Source of the DNA: an uncultured bacterium
GTDB lineage: Bacteria > Verrucomicrobiota > Kiritimatiellia > CAIKKV01
Length of the DNA stretch: 5,357 nt
NCBI GenBank assembly: GCA_903828035.1
Contig: CAIKKV010000473.1
Coordinates: 1 to 5,357 of the forward strand
Direction of reading: 5' to 3'
Shown here: one piece after another, positions 1 through 4,671 of the stretch
Numbering within the stretch: the stretch's first letter is position 1
How the letters are laid out: each line of letters opens with the position of its first letter
Position numbers and translations under genes: made by a program
The notes under the pieces: model-generated
What the model saw: only the letters and a program-made list of their open reading frames with translations
Told to the model about the DNA's origin: nothing
The model's database searches: none

Positions 1-68
1 CAGGTAGGAGCTCTACTACGGGGCGTGCGTTACTAAATGATAGAGAACAATAAAACAAACGGTGTACC

Positions 69-347
69 ATGCTTCTCCCGTACTGCGTCTATGTCCTGAA
101 GAGCATGAAGGACGACAATCTCTACACGGGCTTCACAACCGATCTCTCCCGCCGTCTCGAAGAACACAATTCCGGGAAATCCCCGGCAACAGCTCCCCGC
201 CGCCCCTTCGTCCTGCTGTTCTGCGAACACTATCGGTCCAAAGCGGATGCCTTGCGCCGCGAAACCTACCTGAAATCAACCATCGGCAAGCGCACCCTCC
301 GCCTCATGCTCGCCGACACCCTCGCAACGCCATCGCCTTCCGCATAA
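69..347 (+). CDS. GIY-YIG nuclease-fold protein (YhbQ/UPF0213-like)
   Basis: A complete 92-residue protein, close to the usual 80-100 residues of the small single-domain GIY-YIG family. The first motif strand is Y5-C-V-Y-V-L10. The second is Y19-T-G21, in the form YTG common in the UPF0213/YhbQ branch. Family-typical positions follow: T23-T-D-L, R28-R29, H33-N34 and the catalytic-type glutamate E65 within R-R-E-T-Y-L-K-S. The fold binds a metal and cleaves DNA in better-studied members. The cellular role of these tiny stand-alone versions is poorly known, with DNA repair usually suggested. The ATG at 69 is chosen because the motif begins five residues later, leaving no room for a later start. 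Only a weak GGTG (61-64) precedes it. No obvious partner gene lies on the same strand nearby; the next gene faces the other way. Confidence 0.9.
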   Translation: MLLPYCVYVLKSMKDDNLYTGFTTDLSRRLEEHNSGKSPATAPRRPFVLLFCEHYRSKADALRRETYLKSTIGKRTLRLMLADTLATPSPSA

Positions 348-392
348 TCCGATCGTGCTGATTCCAACAGGCTTTTTTCAGTCTTTTCGGTT

Positions 393-416
393 CCGGGAGA
401 TAATCCGGGAGATAAT
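393..416. repeat. Tandem duplication of a 12-mer CCGGGAGATAAT
   Basis: CCGGGAGATAAT occurs twice head to tail (393-404 and 405-416) between the GIY-YIG gene and the end of the nucleotidyltransferase gene. A third identical copy lies at 3533-3544, just after the truncated ATPase. The rest of 348-480 holds no gene that I can support. Confidence 0.75.
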
Positions 417-480
417 GAAGTGCATTCTCGGACTTTGACGGTCATTTTGAGGTCGGCGACGGGTCGTTCCGGACGCTCTC

Positions 481-1026
481 TTATGACCGCCCCTTCGCCT
501 TGAGCCGCTTCTTGATCGTGGAAAACGCCTCGCTTTTACCTTCCGCACGCGACCAGCGTTCCACGTCCATCAGGTCAATCGGGTTGTCTCGGGCCACCAG
601 GATCGCCTGCTCCAGACACTCCGTGTCTCCCCCGTGGTAATACCAGCTCAGGCGATCCTTGACGCAGTCAGTCGGTGAAAGGAGGCGGAGCGTTCCGACT
701 CCGGTATCCATCTCGACAATCTGCTTCACCGGTTCATCCCCGATCCCGAGGGGCACGGGCGGGAACTCGATCAGGAGGGGCGTGTCCGGATGGCGGAAGT
801 AGCGGTTCTCCTCGTGGAACCCAAGGGATTCCATCACGGCCTTGAGGAGGGAACGCTTCGCAAACCCCGCATTGACGAAATCCAAATCCATCGAGACATA
901 GCGATCCCCGCTGTAGATGGACACACAAGACCCGCCGGAAAGGACCACGGAGATGCCCTTTGCCTTGAAGGCTCCAGCGATGAAGCCCGCCAGTTCCAGA
1001 CGCGACATGACCCGGACGGGCTTCAC
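481..1026 (-). CDS. Nucleotidyltransferase-fold protein (AbiEii-like), putative toxin-type partner
   Basis: A complete 181-residue protein with the signature of the polymerase-beta-type nucleotidyltransferase fold. It has G31-G-S33 after a hydrophobic strand, then D47-L-D49 as the paired metal-binding acids, and E87 in L-I-E-F-P as the likely third acid. A conserved-looking S-P-T-D-C-V-K-D-R-L segment (117-126) follows, as in AbiEii/MNT-related proteins, where the lysine helps hold the nucleotide. Members move an NMP onto RNA or protein targets; the target here is unknown. The start is GTG at 1026, supported by a GGAGGGGG ribosome-binding site eight bases upstream; an ATG six codons later has no such site. 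The gene overlaps the stop of the winged-helix gene by four bases (GTGA), so the two are probably translationally coupled. Toxin activity is inferred from fold and context, not visible in the sequence. An uncharacterised household nucleotidyltransferase is the alternative. Confidence 0.82.
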   Translation of the reverse strand: MKPVRVMSRLELAGFIAGAFKAKGISVVLSGGSCVSIYSGDRYVSMDLDFVNAGFAKRSLLKAVMESLGFHEENRYFRHPDTPLLIEFPPVPLGIGDEPVKQIVEMDTGVGTLRLLSPTDCVKDRLSWYYHGGDTECLEQAILVARDNPIDLMDVERWSRAEGKSEAFSTIKKRLKAKGRS

Positions 1027-1352
1027 AAGGGCTTCCCCCTCCGCCTTGGACGGCGGCGGAACACGAGCAGTCGGGTCTGCTCATCGGAGGGATAGGCGGA
1101 CAAGGCCTTCTGGAGCAGAGCCTTCAACTCCTTGAGAAAGGCGTACCGTGGGCTGAACTGGTAGAGCCGGGTTCGGCCTGCCGTGCGACTGGTCAGAACG
1201 CCACCGTTCTCCAGCTTGTCCAGTTGCTTCTGGAGGCCGTAGAGGTTCGTATCAAAGAAATCCGCCATCTCGCTGGCAAACCCCTCCTCCCGAGCGAGAA
1301 GGAAGAGCATCGCCCGCTCCGCATTGACCGAGCCTAACAGGGGTTCCAGCAT
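1023..1352 (-). CDS. Winged helix-turn-helix protein, putative regulator/antitoxin
   Basis: A complete 109-residue protein. Residues about 10-66 form a winged helix: a first helix (N10-A20), a second (E28-F33), a likely recognition helix (N36-N49) and a wing rich in basic and aromatic residues (S-R-T-A-G-R-T-R-L-Y-Q-F, 55-66). A further helix (L73-A83) follows, and the tail is very basic (R-R-R-P-R-R-R, 99-105). Similar wings occur in winged-helix domains fused to or paired with MNT-type nucleotidyltransferases. The gene is first in the operon, overlaps the nucleotidyltransferase gene by four bases, and ends with that gene's ribosome-binding site inside it. The ATG at 1352 is preceded by GGAAGG and AAGGA. 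An inverted repeat 16 bases upstream of the start is a candidate operator for autoregulation. An antitoxin role is inferred from the arrangement alone; a plain transcription factor is equally possible. Confidence 0.8.
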   Translation of the reverse strand: MLEPLLGSVNAERAMLFLLAREEGFASEMADFFDTNLYGLQKQLDKLENGGVLTSRTAGRTRLYQFSPRYAFLKELKALLQKALSAYPSDEQTRLLVFRRRPRRRGKPL

Positions 1353-1368
1353 GTTATCCTTGCCTTCC

Positions 1369-1393
1369 TATAGCACCAACTATATTGGCTATA
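1369..1393 (-). promoter_or_regulatory. Candidate operator upstream of the winged-helix/nucleotidyltransferase operon
   Basis: Nested inverted repeats: outer arms TATAG (1369-1373) and CTATA (1389-1393), inner arms CCAA (1376-1379) and TTGG (1385-1388), with centres one base apart. The site lies immediately upstream of the ribosome-binding region of the minus-strand operon, where a repressor would act. A related ACCA/TGGT pair lies just beyond it (about 1396-1407). I could not identify a convincing -35/-10 pair. Binding by the winged-helix protein is inference. Confidence 0.45.
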
Positions 1394-1480
1394 TGACCAA
1401 CAATGGTGGTACACTAACCCGGTTGCCTATCCTGCTCAAGAAGAAAATGAACGGCCCATGATTTTACGAGACGTGAGCTT

Positions 1481-2036
1481 TCAATAGCAACGAATCTCAT
1501 ACACGGCGGCGGCGGGATCGCCGTTGGTCGCCAGCACCATCAACCGCAGGCGGCGAATGCATTCAGGCTGAGGCAAGTCGTGGCCGCGCTGGCGCTGGTA
1601 GTTTCCGGACACACGTGCTACTTCAACCCAAACGCTGTCGCCGCGGTCCACCTCGATTGCATAGTCCCGTACCGTCTGGGCGTCGCGAAAGAAGCCCGGC
1701 TCCTGGTGGACCTCGCCCCAGGTGTGACCAGAGAAGGTCAGCTCCACCCGTTTCACAGTCGCGGGGGCGGGCCAGCTCAACGCCAGCCACTGGGGCATCG
1801 ACTGTGAAGGATCGCTGCGCCATAGGTTCGTCCCGTTGCCCGGGCGGGTAGGGGTGGTGACAGGAGGCGCCGTGGACGGTAACGCGCATCTCCGAGCTGG
1901 CCACGCCGCCCAGCACGGGCCGTTCATGCACCAGGCAGGCCTTCAGGCCTTGCCGCGCGGCGGATACCGCGGCGCAGAAGCCGGCCAATCCACCCCCGCA
2001 CACAACCACATCATAGGTTTCCACTTTTGACTTCAT
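1481..2036 (-). pseudogene. FAD-dependent oxidoreductase, internally deleted and frameshifted remnant
   Basis: The ATG at 2036 opens a dinucleotide-binding fold: D9-V-V-V-C-G-G-G-L-A-G-F-C-A-A, E38 at the end of the second strand, then G43-G-V-A-S-S-E-M-R, typical of the FAD_oxidored (PF12831) family. Homology stops near residue 57 (about 1866). From about 1867 to the stop at 1481 a different frame carries what looks like the far C-terminus of the same family: N-L-W-R-S-D-P, P-Q-W-L, V-K-R-V-E-L-T-F, R-D-Y-A-I-E-V, G-N-Y-Q-R and L-A-T-N-G-D-P to V-Y-E-I-R. This part resembles a galactose-binding-type beta-sandwich. Full-length relatives are several hundred residues longer, so most of the substrate domain is gone. 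A strong GAGGGGG site lies seven bases before the ATG, and the start overlaps the IclR stop by four bases (ATGA), so the locus was once a working operon. The frameshift means the surviving halves cannot form one protein. Confidence 0.82.
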
Positions 2037-2761
2037 AATGCTTCCCCCTCTTCTGCCGCCAGGCGTTCCGCCACCTTCTGCAATTCAACAAGACACGAAT
2101 CCTGATCGGATGCCACCCGGTGACCCGACAAGGCCAAGGCGGCCGTTGGGGCCTTGCCGATGGGAACGGCCAACGAGGCATCCCCGTGATCTGAGACAAG
2201 GGCATACCCCTTTTCCCGGATTTCCCTCACCCTGCGAAGCAGCGCCGGAAGATTCCGTCCGAAACGGGGAATATCCCGATTCCGGTAGAGTTGGCGCACG
2301 GCGGCTTCAGGCTGGGCAGCCAGAAGAGCCATGCCTATGCTGGACTGGGTGGCGGGATAGAGGCTGATCCGCCCGATGCCCTCTTCAACAGGCCGGAGGG
2401 GATCGGCGTGGCAGAGATAGGATACCTGATCCTGCCACAGCACACCCAGGGCGACCCAACAGCGGGTGGGCTGGAGTCCGCGCAACACCGGCAGCGCGCG
2501 ACGCAACAGGCCGGATGCAAAAAGGGTCTGGGCCGCGAGCACATGGATTGCAGGCCCGACCGTATACTTCCGGGCCTCTGTCTGGGCCGTTAAACCAAGG
2601 TGCGCGAGAGTCTTGATGAGACGATTGACGCGGGTGGGCTCCAACCCCAGGCGCCGGGCCAATTCACGCGAGCCCACCGCCTCGCTGGCCGTGGCAATGG
2701 CCTGCAGGCAGGCGAGCCCATCAATCAGGCTCTGATTCGGCTGGGCGGGCAGCTGTTTCAT
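2033..2761 (-). CDS. IclR-family transcriptional regulator
   Basis: A complete 242-residue protein, the normal length for the family. The N-terminal winged helix spans about residues 10-70: S11-L-I-D-G-L-A-C-L helix, S31-R-E-L-A-R-R-L-G-L then T43-R-V-N-R-L-I-K-T-L recognition helix, and the wing ending K65-Y-T-V-G. The C-terminal effector domain (about 75-238) shows S-S-I-G-M-A-L-L-A, R-E-I-R-E-K-G-Y-A and A-S-L-A-V-P-I-G with A-A-L-A-L-S-G. Family members bind a small metabolite there and usually repress, or sometimes activate, an adjacent catabolic operon and their own gene. The next gene downstream, overlapping by four bases, is the decayed FAD oxidoreductase, so its probable target is broken. 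The ATG at 2761 has only a weak AAGAG, seven bases upstream, lying inside a palindrome. The ligand cannot be told from sequence. Confidence 0.92.
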   Translation of the reverse strand: MKQLPAQPNQSLIDGLACLQAIATASEAVGSRELARRLGLEPTRVNRLIKTLAHLGLTAQTEARKYTVGPAIHVLAAQTLFASGLLRRALPVLRGLQPTRCWVALGVLWQDQVSYLCHADPLRPVEEGIGRISLYPATQSSIGMALLAAQPEAAVRQLYRNRDIPRFGRNLPALLRRVREIREKGYALVSDHGDASLAVPIGKAPTAALALSGHRVASDQDSCLVELQKVAERLAAEEGEAL

Positions 2762-2785
2762 AGTGGTGCTCTTATAGCACCATTA
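2761..2785 (-). promoter_or_regulatory. Palindromic candidate operator over the IclR gene start
   Basis: Perfect 7-base arms TGGTGCT (2764-2770) and AGCACCA (2776-2782) flank a 5-base centre. The symmetry resumes for two more bases on each side after one mismatch, giving a 25-base element centred on 2773. It covers the weak ribosome-binding site and touches the start codon of the IclR gene, so a bound protein could block its expression. IclR proteins commonly bind palindromes near their own gene, which fits autoregulation. The mRNA could also fold here and mask the ribosome-binding site. Confidence 0.6.
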
Positions 2786-2815
2786 GGACGACCCGCGCAA
2801 GAAGAAACTTAGTGA

Positions 2816-2893
2816 TGTCGAGACTCCATGAAAATGTCCCCTTGTGGACTCAGCAGAAATGTCCCCATCTGAACCTCCGCAAGGAGGGGACAT
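2816..2893. mobile_element. Possible insertion-sequence end: AAATGTCCCC repeats
   Basis: AAATGTCCCC occurs twice as a direct repeat (2832-2841 and 2857-2866, 25 bases apart). GGGGACAT (2886-2893) is the inverted form of the same core, and CTCCATG (2824-2830) is matched by CATGGAG just after it. A hairpin CCTCC-GCAA-GGAGG (2874-2887) with a GNRA-type loop sits inside. Repeats of this sort are common at the ends of some insertion sequences, the IS21 group being one possibility. No transposase gene is present in the window, so if this is an element only a scar remains. Identification is tentative. Confidence 0.35.
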
Positions 2894-2987
2894 GGAGGAC
2901 CTGCGGAGGATCGGCAAGGCAAGCCTGATTCGCAGGGCGGACATCCGGGAAGAACTGCGGCGGCGGGCGAGCAGGAAAACGGCGTGA
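2892..2987 (+). CDS. Short 31-residue ORF, unknown, possibly an element remnant
   Basis: The ATG at 2892 is preceded closely by AAGGAGGGG (2881-2889), the best ribosome-binding sequence on this strand, though with very short spacing and partly within a hairpin. The product is very basic and probably helical, with runs such as L-R-R-I-G-K-A-S-L-I-R-R-A-D-I-R-E-E-L and R-R-R-A-S-R-K-T-A at the end. I do not recognise it. Its position directly after the AAATGTCCCC repeats suggests a truncated start of an element-encoded protein, but it could be non-coding. Confidence 0.25.
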   Translation: MEDLRRIGKASLIRRADIREELRRRASRKTA

Positions 2988-3055
2988 GCGCTCCGGCGCG
3001 TTGCTCCCGCCGACGCAGACACCAGCCCAAAAACGAGTCAAACCGCCAAAATCGC

Positions 3056-3100
3056 CTATTTTCCGCTTGTCTACATGTTATATTTACCGTTTATTTGACA
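3056..3100 (+). promoter_or_regulatory. Candidate promoter just before the truncated ATPase
   Basis: A locally AT-rich stretch in a GC-rich neighbourhood holds TATATT (3079-3084) and, as an alternative, TTGTCT (3067-3072) with TTTATT 17 bases later (3090-3095). The second reading would start transcription about 3102, almost at the ATG at 3104, giving a leaderless message. This would fit the lack of any ribosome-binding site there. TTGACA (3095-3100) is a perfect -35 match but would need a -10 inside the gene, where none is good. TTGTC/GACAA arms (3067-3071, 3097-3101) flank the region. Confidence 0.3.
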
Positions 3101-3103
3101 ACT

Positions 3104-3484
3104 ATGTATTCAAGATTGCTAAAGACGCCCGACACCTCCATCCTCCTGCTAGGGCCAAGAGGGACCGGGAAATCCACCTGGATCACGCAGCATTTCCCTG
3201 ATGCCACACGCTACGACCTGCTCGGCACAAGGGAGGCGCTGCGTCTTGAGCGTGACCCCAGCAGGCTGTTCCACGAGCTCAGAACGGTCCCCGCCGGGAA
3301 ATGGGTCGTGCTCGATGAAGTGCAGAAGGTGCCGGCACGATTACGCGAGGAACTCTCCCCGGCGCCGGTGCATGCGTTTGGCGTCTATCTGGGTGCGCGC
3401 CGGACCCTGCTGGATGACGTGCTCGTGCTGCCCGCAACCGAGTTCCTCGACAGTCTGTGGAACGGCGACATTATCCGCCGGTAA
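3104..3484 (+). pseudogene. AAA-type ATPase (AAA_14/DUF4143-like) with internal deletion, reading frame intact
   Basis: The 126-residue ORF starts M-Y-S-R-L-L-K-T-P-D and has Walker A G17-P-R-G-T-G-K-S24 and Walker B V68-V-L-D-E-V-Q-K75, as in the family of stand-alone ATPases with a C-terminal DUF4143 domain. Those proteins are usually about 350-450 residues. Here, shortly after Walker B (about residue 80-88, near 3340-3370), the sequence passes straight to what resembles the family's last 40 residues: H-A-F-G-V-Y-L-G, V-L-V-L-P-A-T-E-F-L and L-W-N-G-D-I-I. The sensor region, arginine finger and nuclease-like middle are missing. The join is in frame, so a mini-protein could be made and might still bind ATP, but normal activity is unlikely. 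The ATG at 3104 is preferred over the in-frame GTG at 2984 because family similarity begins there and the upstream 40 residues look unrelated. No ribosome-binding site is visible. Confidence 0.75.
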
Positions 3485-3532
3485 GGACCGGGCTCCCGTT
3501 TGTGGATAACTTGGTTAAGCGCCTCGAATACG

Positions 3533-3544
3533 CCGGGAGATAAT
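3533..3544. repeat. Third copy of CCGGGAGATAAT
   Basis: Identical to the two tandem copies at 393-416, in the same orientation, about 50 bases after the stop of the truncated ATPase and followed by the palindrome TTTCCCGGGAAA. Confidence 0.65.
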
Positions 3545-3664
3545 CGCCATTTTCCCGGGAAATCATTTACAAAACTTTGCAACGAAGTCATAACCTGACG
3601 AATGGCAGGAGCTTCCAACGGCAAAACTTGGACGATTGCTTCGCACGTCTTTTCATCCTGGCAA

Positions 3665-3683
3665 GCCGGGTTCTACTCCCGGC
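3665..3683. other. GC-rich stem-loop resembling a tRNA T-arm
   Basis: GCCGGG (3665-3670) and CCCGGC (3678-3683) form a perfect 6-base stem around a 7-base loop TTCTACT. The loop is close to the tRNA T-loop pattern TTCRANT, and CCA follows at 3691-3693, the expected distance for a tRNA 3' end. No matching 5' acceptor strand or D-arm lies upstream, so this is not an intact tRNA gene. No T-run follows, so it is not a standard terminator. Confidence 0.4.
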
Positions 3684-4031
3684 GGGCGTGCCAATCATCA
3701 AAAAGCCCTTTAAACACTCAATATTTTGCGATATTTTGTCTTTCCGAAGCCGTCAGTGGTAACGCCAGGCGGTAACGTTTTTCCCGAAAATCGCCCATGT
3801 CACGGACATTTCTAGACGTCTGGGAGCGGGGTAATTCGTGGTTTTCCCGAGCTGGGTTTCCGCATCCGTCACGCTCTGCCGTCGAACTCATGCAGCCTCC
3901 AATCCGTCCGCGTTAGGAACCCCTTCGGGCCAGTCGCCTCTCCGGGCCGTCTCCCCTACGCAGGGCCTGCCCTTTTTCGTGCCTTCTTGGACGGTTGCGG
4001 CTCTCAGACGGGGCCCTTCCGGAACACCTGT

Positions 4032-4051
4032 GTTATCCCTCAGTTATCCCT
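4032..4051. repeat. Direct repeat GTTATCCCT, period 11
   Basis: GTTATCCCT occurs at 4032-4040 and 4043-4051, so the repeat period is 11 bases, about one helical turn. Such spacing suits a dimeric regulator bound on one face of the DNA, but no adjacent gene makes an obvious target. Confidence 0.55.
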
Positions 4052-4092
4052 GTAGTTCTTCACGGCCTTGATCAGCGATAGCGATGCTGACG

Positions 4093-4114
4093 ATTTTTAG
4101 GGTATTTTTAGGGT
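4093..4114. repeat. Perfect tandem repeat of the 11-mer ATTTTTAGGGT
   Basis: Two head-to-tail copies (4093-4103, 4104-4114), followed by AT. Like the repeat 40 bases earlier it has an 11-base period. It is AT-rich in a GC-rich setting and lies just beyond the end of the minus-strand autotransporter fragment. Confidence 0.65.
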
Positions 4115-4173
4115 ATGCCCGGACAAAGGGCCCTCTCCACGGGTGTGGGGAGTATGCCGGTGCGCTTGTCGGC

Positions 4174-4380
4174 ATAGGCGGTGCCACTGGAGTTGCCGCC
4201 AACGGTGAGCGCCCCCGCCACGCCACCGGCGTTGGTCAGGGCCAGGTCAACCGTACCCGCGAGTCCGCCCACTGTGAATGCGGTGCCGCCGGAGCCGAAG
4301 CTCATGCGGCCATTGGAGTGGTTCAGCGTGCCGGCGTCTATCCCCGTGGCGCCCGTGTAGGTGTTGGTGCCGGAGAGCAT
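4174..4380 (-). pseudogene. Fragment of an autotransporter-associated beta-strand repeat protein
   Basis: Reading on the minus strand from 4380, the translation starts L-S-G-T-N-T-Y-T-G-A-T-G-I-D-A-G-T-L, the hallmark of the autotransporter-associated beta-strand repeat (PATR, PF12951). It continues with F-G-S-G-G-T-A-F-T-V-G-G-L-A-G and L-A-L-T-N then A-L-T-V-G-G-N-S-S-G-T-A-Y, which matches the usual link to the next repeat. Such repeats build the secreted beta-helical passenger of very large surface proteins. Here about 69 residues survive. The frame is open on both sides but the flanking translation (upstream it is antisense to the CheB gene) has no such pattern, no signal peptide and no beta-barrel. 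It is best read as a relic of a much larger gene. Confidence 0.7.
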
Positions 4381-4671
4381 CCGGGCGGATTTCGTGGAAC
4401 TCTGGATCACCGCGACTGCACCGCTGCCTCCAGCGGGAGTTTCGCCTCTTCCAGGCAGTCCATCCATTCGTCCCCAAAGTGCCATTGCATTGTGCACATC
4501 GCTTACGAGACCACCATTGGCATTTGAGTTGCTAAGTATTTTTTTGGGTGTAACCTTATCGCATCTCTCGATCAGTCTCGATAGCTGGGCAGGAATAGCG
4601 CCTCTCGTGGTCAGATAGGTTTCAACTGCGCTGCAAGCGTGGTTGGGGCGGACAAGGAAAGTATTGCGATC
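4381..4671. other. Intergenic region before the CheB gene
   Basis: No supported gene. Base composition falls towards AT between about 4490 and 4560, with a T-run at 4538-4546, which may hold the promoter of the CheB gene, but I cannot pick a clear -35/-10 pair. A minus-strand frame is open across the whole region, but its translation shows no recognisable pattern. Confidence 0.4.

Larger units (their letters stand above)
3485..4173. other. Stretch without a convincing gene
   Basis: About 690 bases in which I see no supported gene on either strand. It contains a third CCGGGAGATAAT, a perfect palindrome TTTCCCGGGAAA (3551-3562), a GC-rich hairpin, a direct repeat ATATTTTG (3721-3728, 3731-3738), an inverted pair ATGTC-ACG-GACAT (3797-3809) and two 11-base tandem repeats near 4032-4114. 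TGTGGATAA (3501-3509) matches the DnaA-box consensus on the complementary strand, but it is alone and may be chance. The mix of short repeats and no reading frame is typical of decayed mobile or intergenic DNA. Confidence 0.6.

Noticed and set aside
365..380. Terminator after the GIY-YIG gene at the T-run
   Set aside because: Only a four-base stem can be drawn in front of the T-run, with a very long loop.
734..1084. Overlapping frames inside the nucleotidyltransferase and winged-helix genes
   Set aside because: These are shadow frames; the chosen frames carry the family motifs and ribosome-binding sites.
3501..3509. DnaA box and possible replication origin
   Set aside because: A single perfect match with no cluster of boxes, no dnaA/dnaN/rep gene and no clear unwinding region; chance is a sufficient explanation.
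3618..3693. Intact tRNA gene ending in the T-arm-like hairpin and CCA
   Set aside because: No 5' acceptor strand complementary to 3683-3689, no D-arm, and the would-be anticodon stem has mismatches.
3718..3798. Minus-strand 26-residue ORF with a charged, helix-like product
   Set aside because: Too short, no ribosome-binding site, and no family recognised; kept only as a possible fragment.
3962..3977. Intrinsic terminator: AGGG-CCTG-CCCT followed by a T-run
   Set aside because: The stem is only four pairs and there is no gene just upstream that it would end.
3838..4071. A 77-residue plus-strand reading frame rich in serine and proline
   Set aside because: Composition follows from GC-rich DNA, there is no ribosome-binding site and no recognisable motif.
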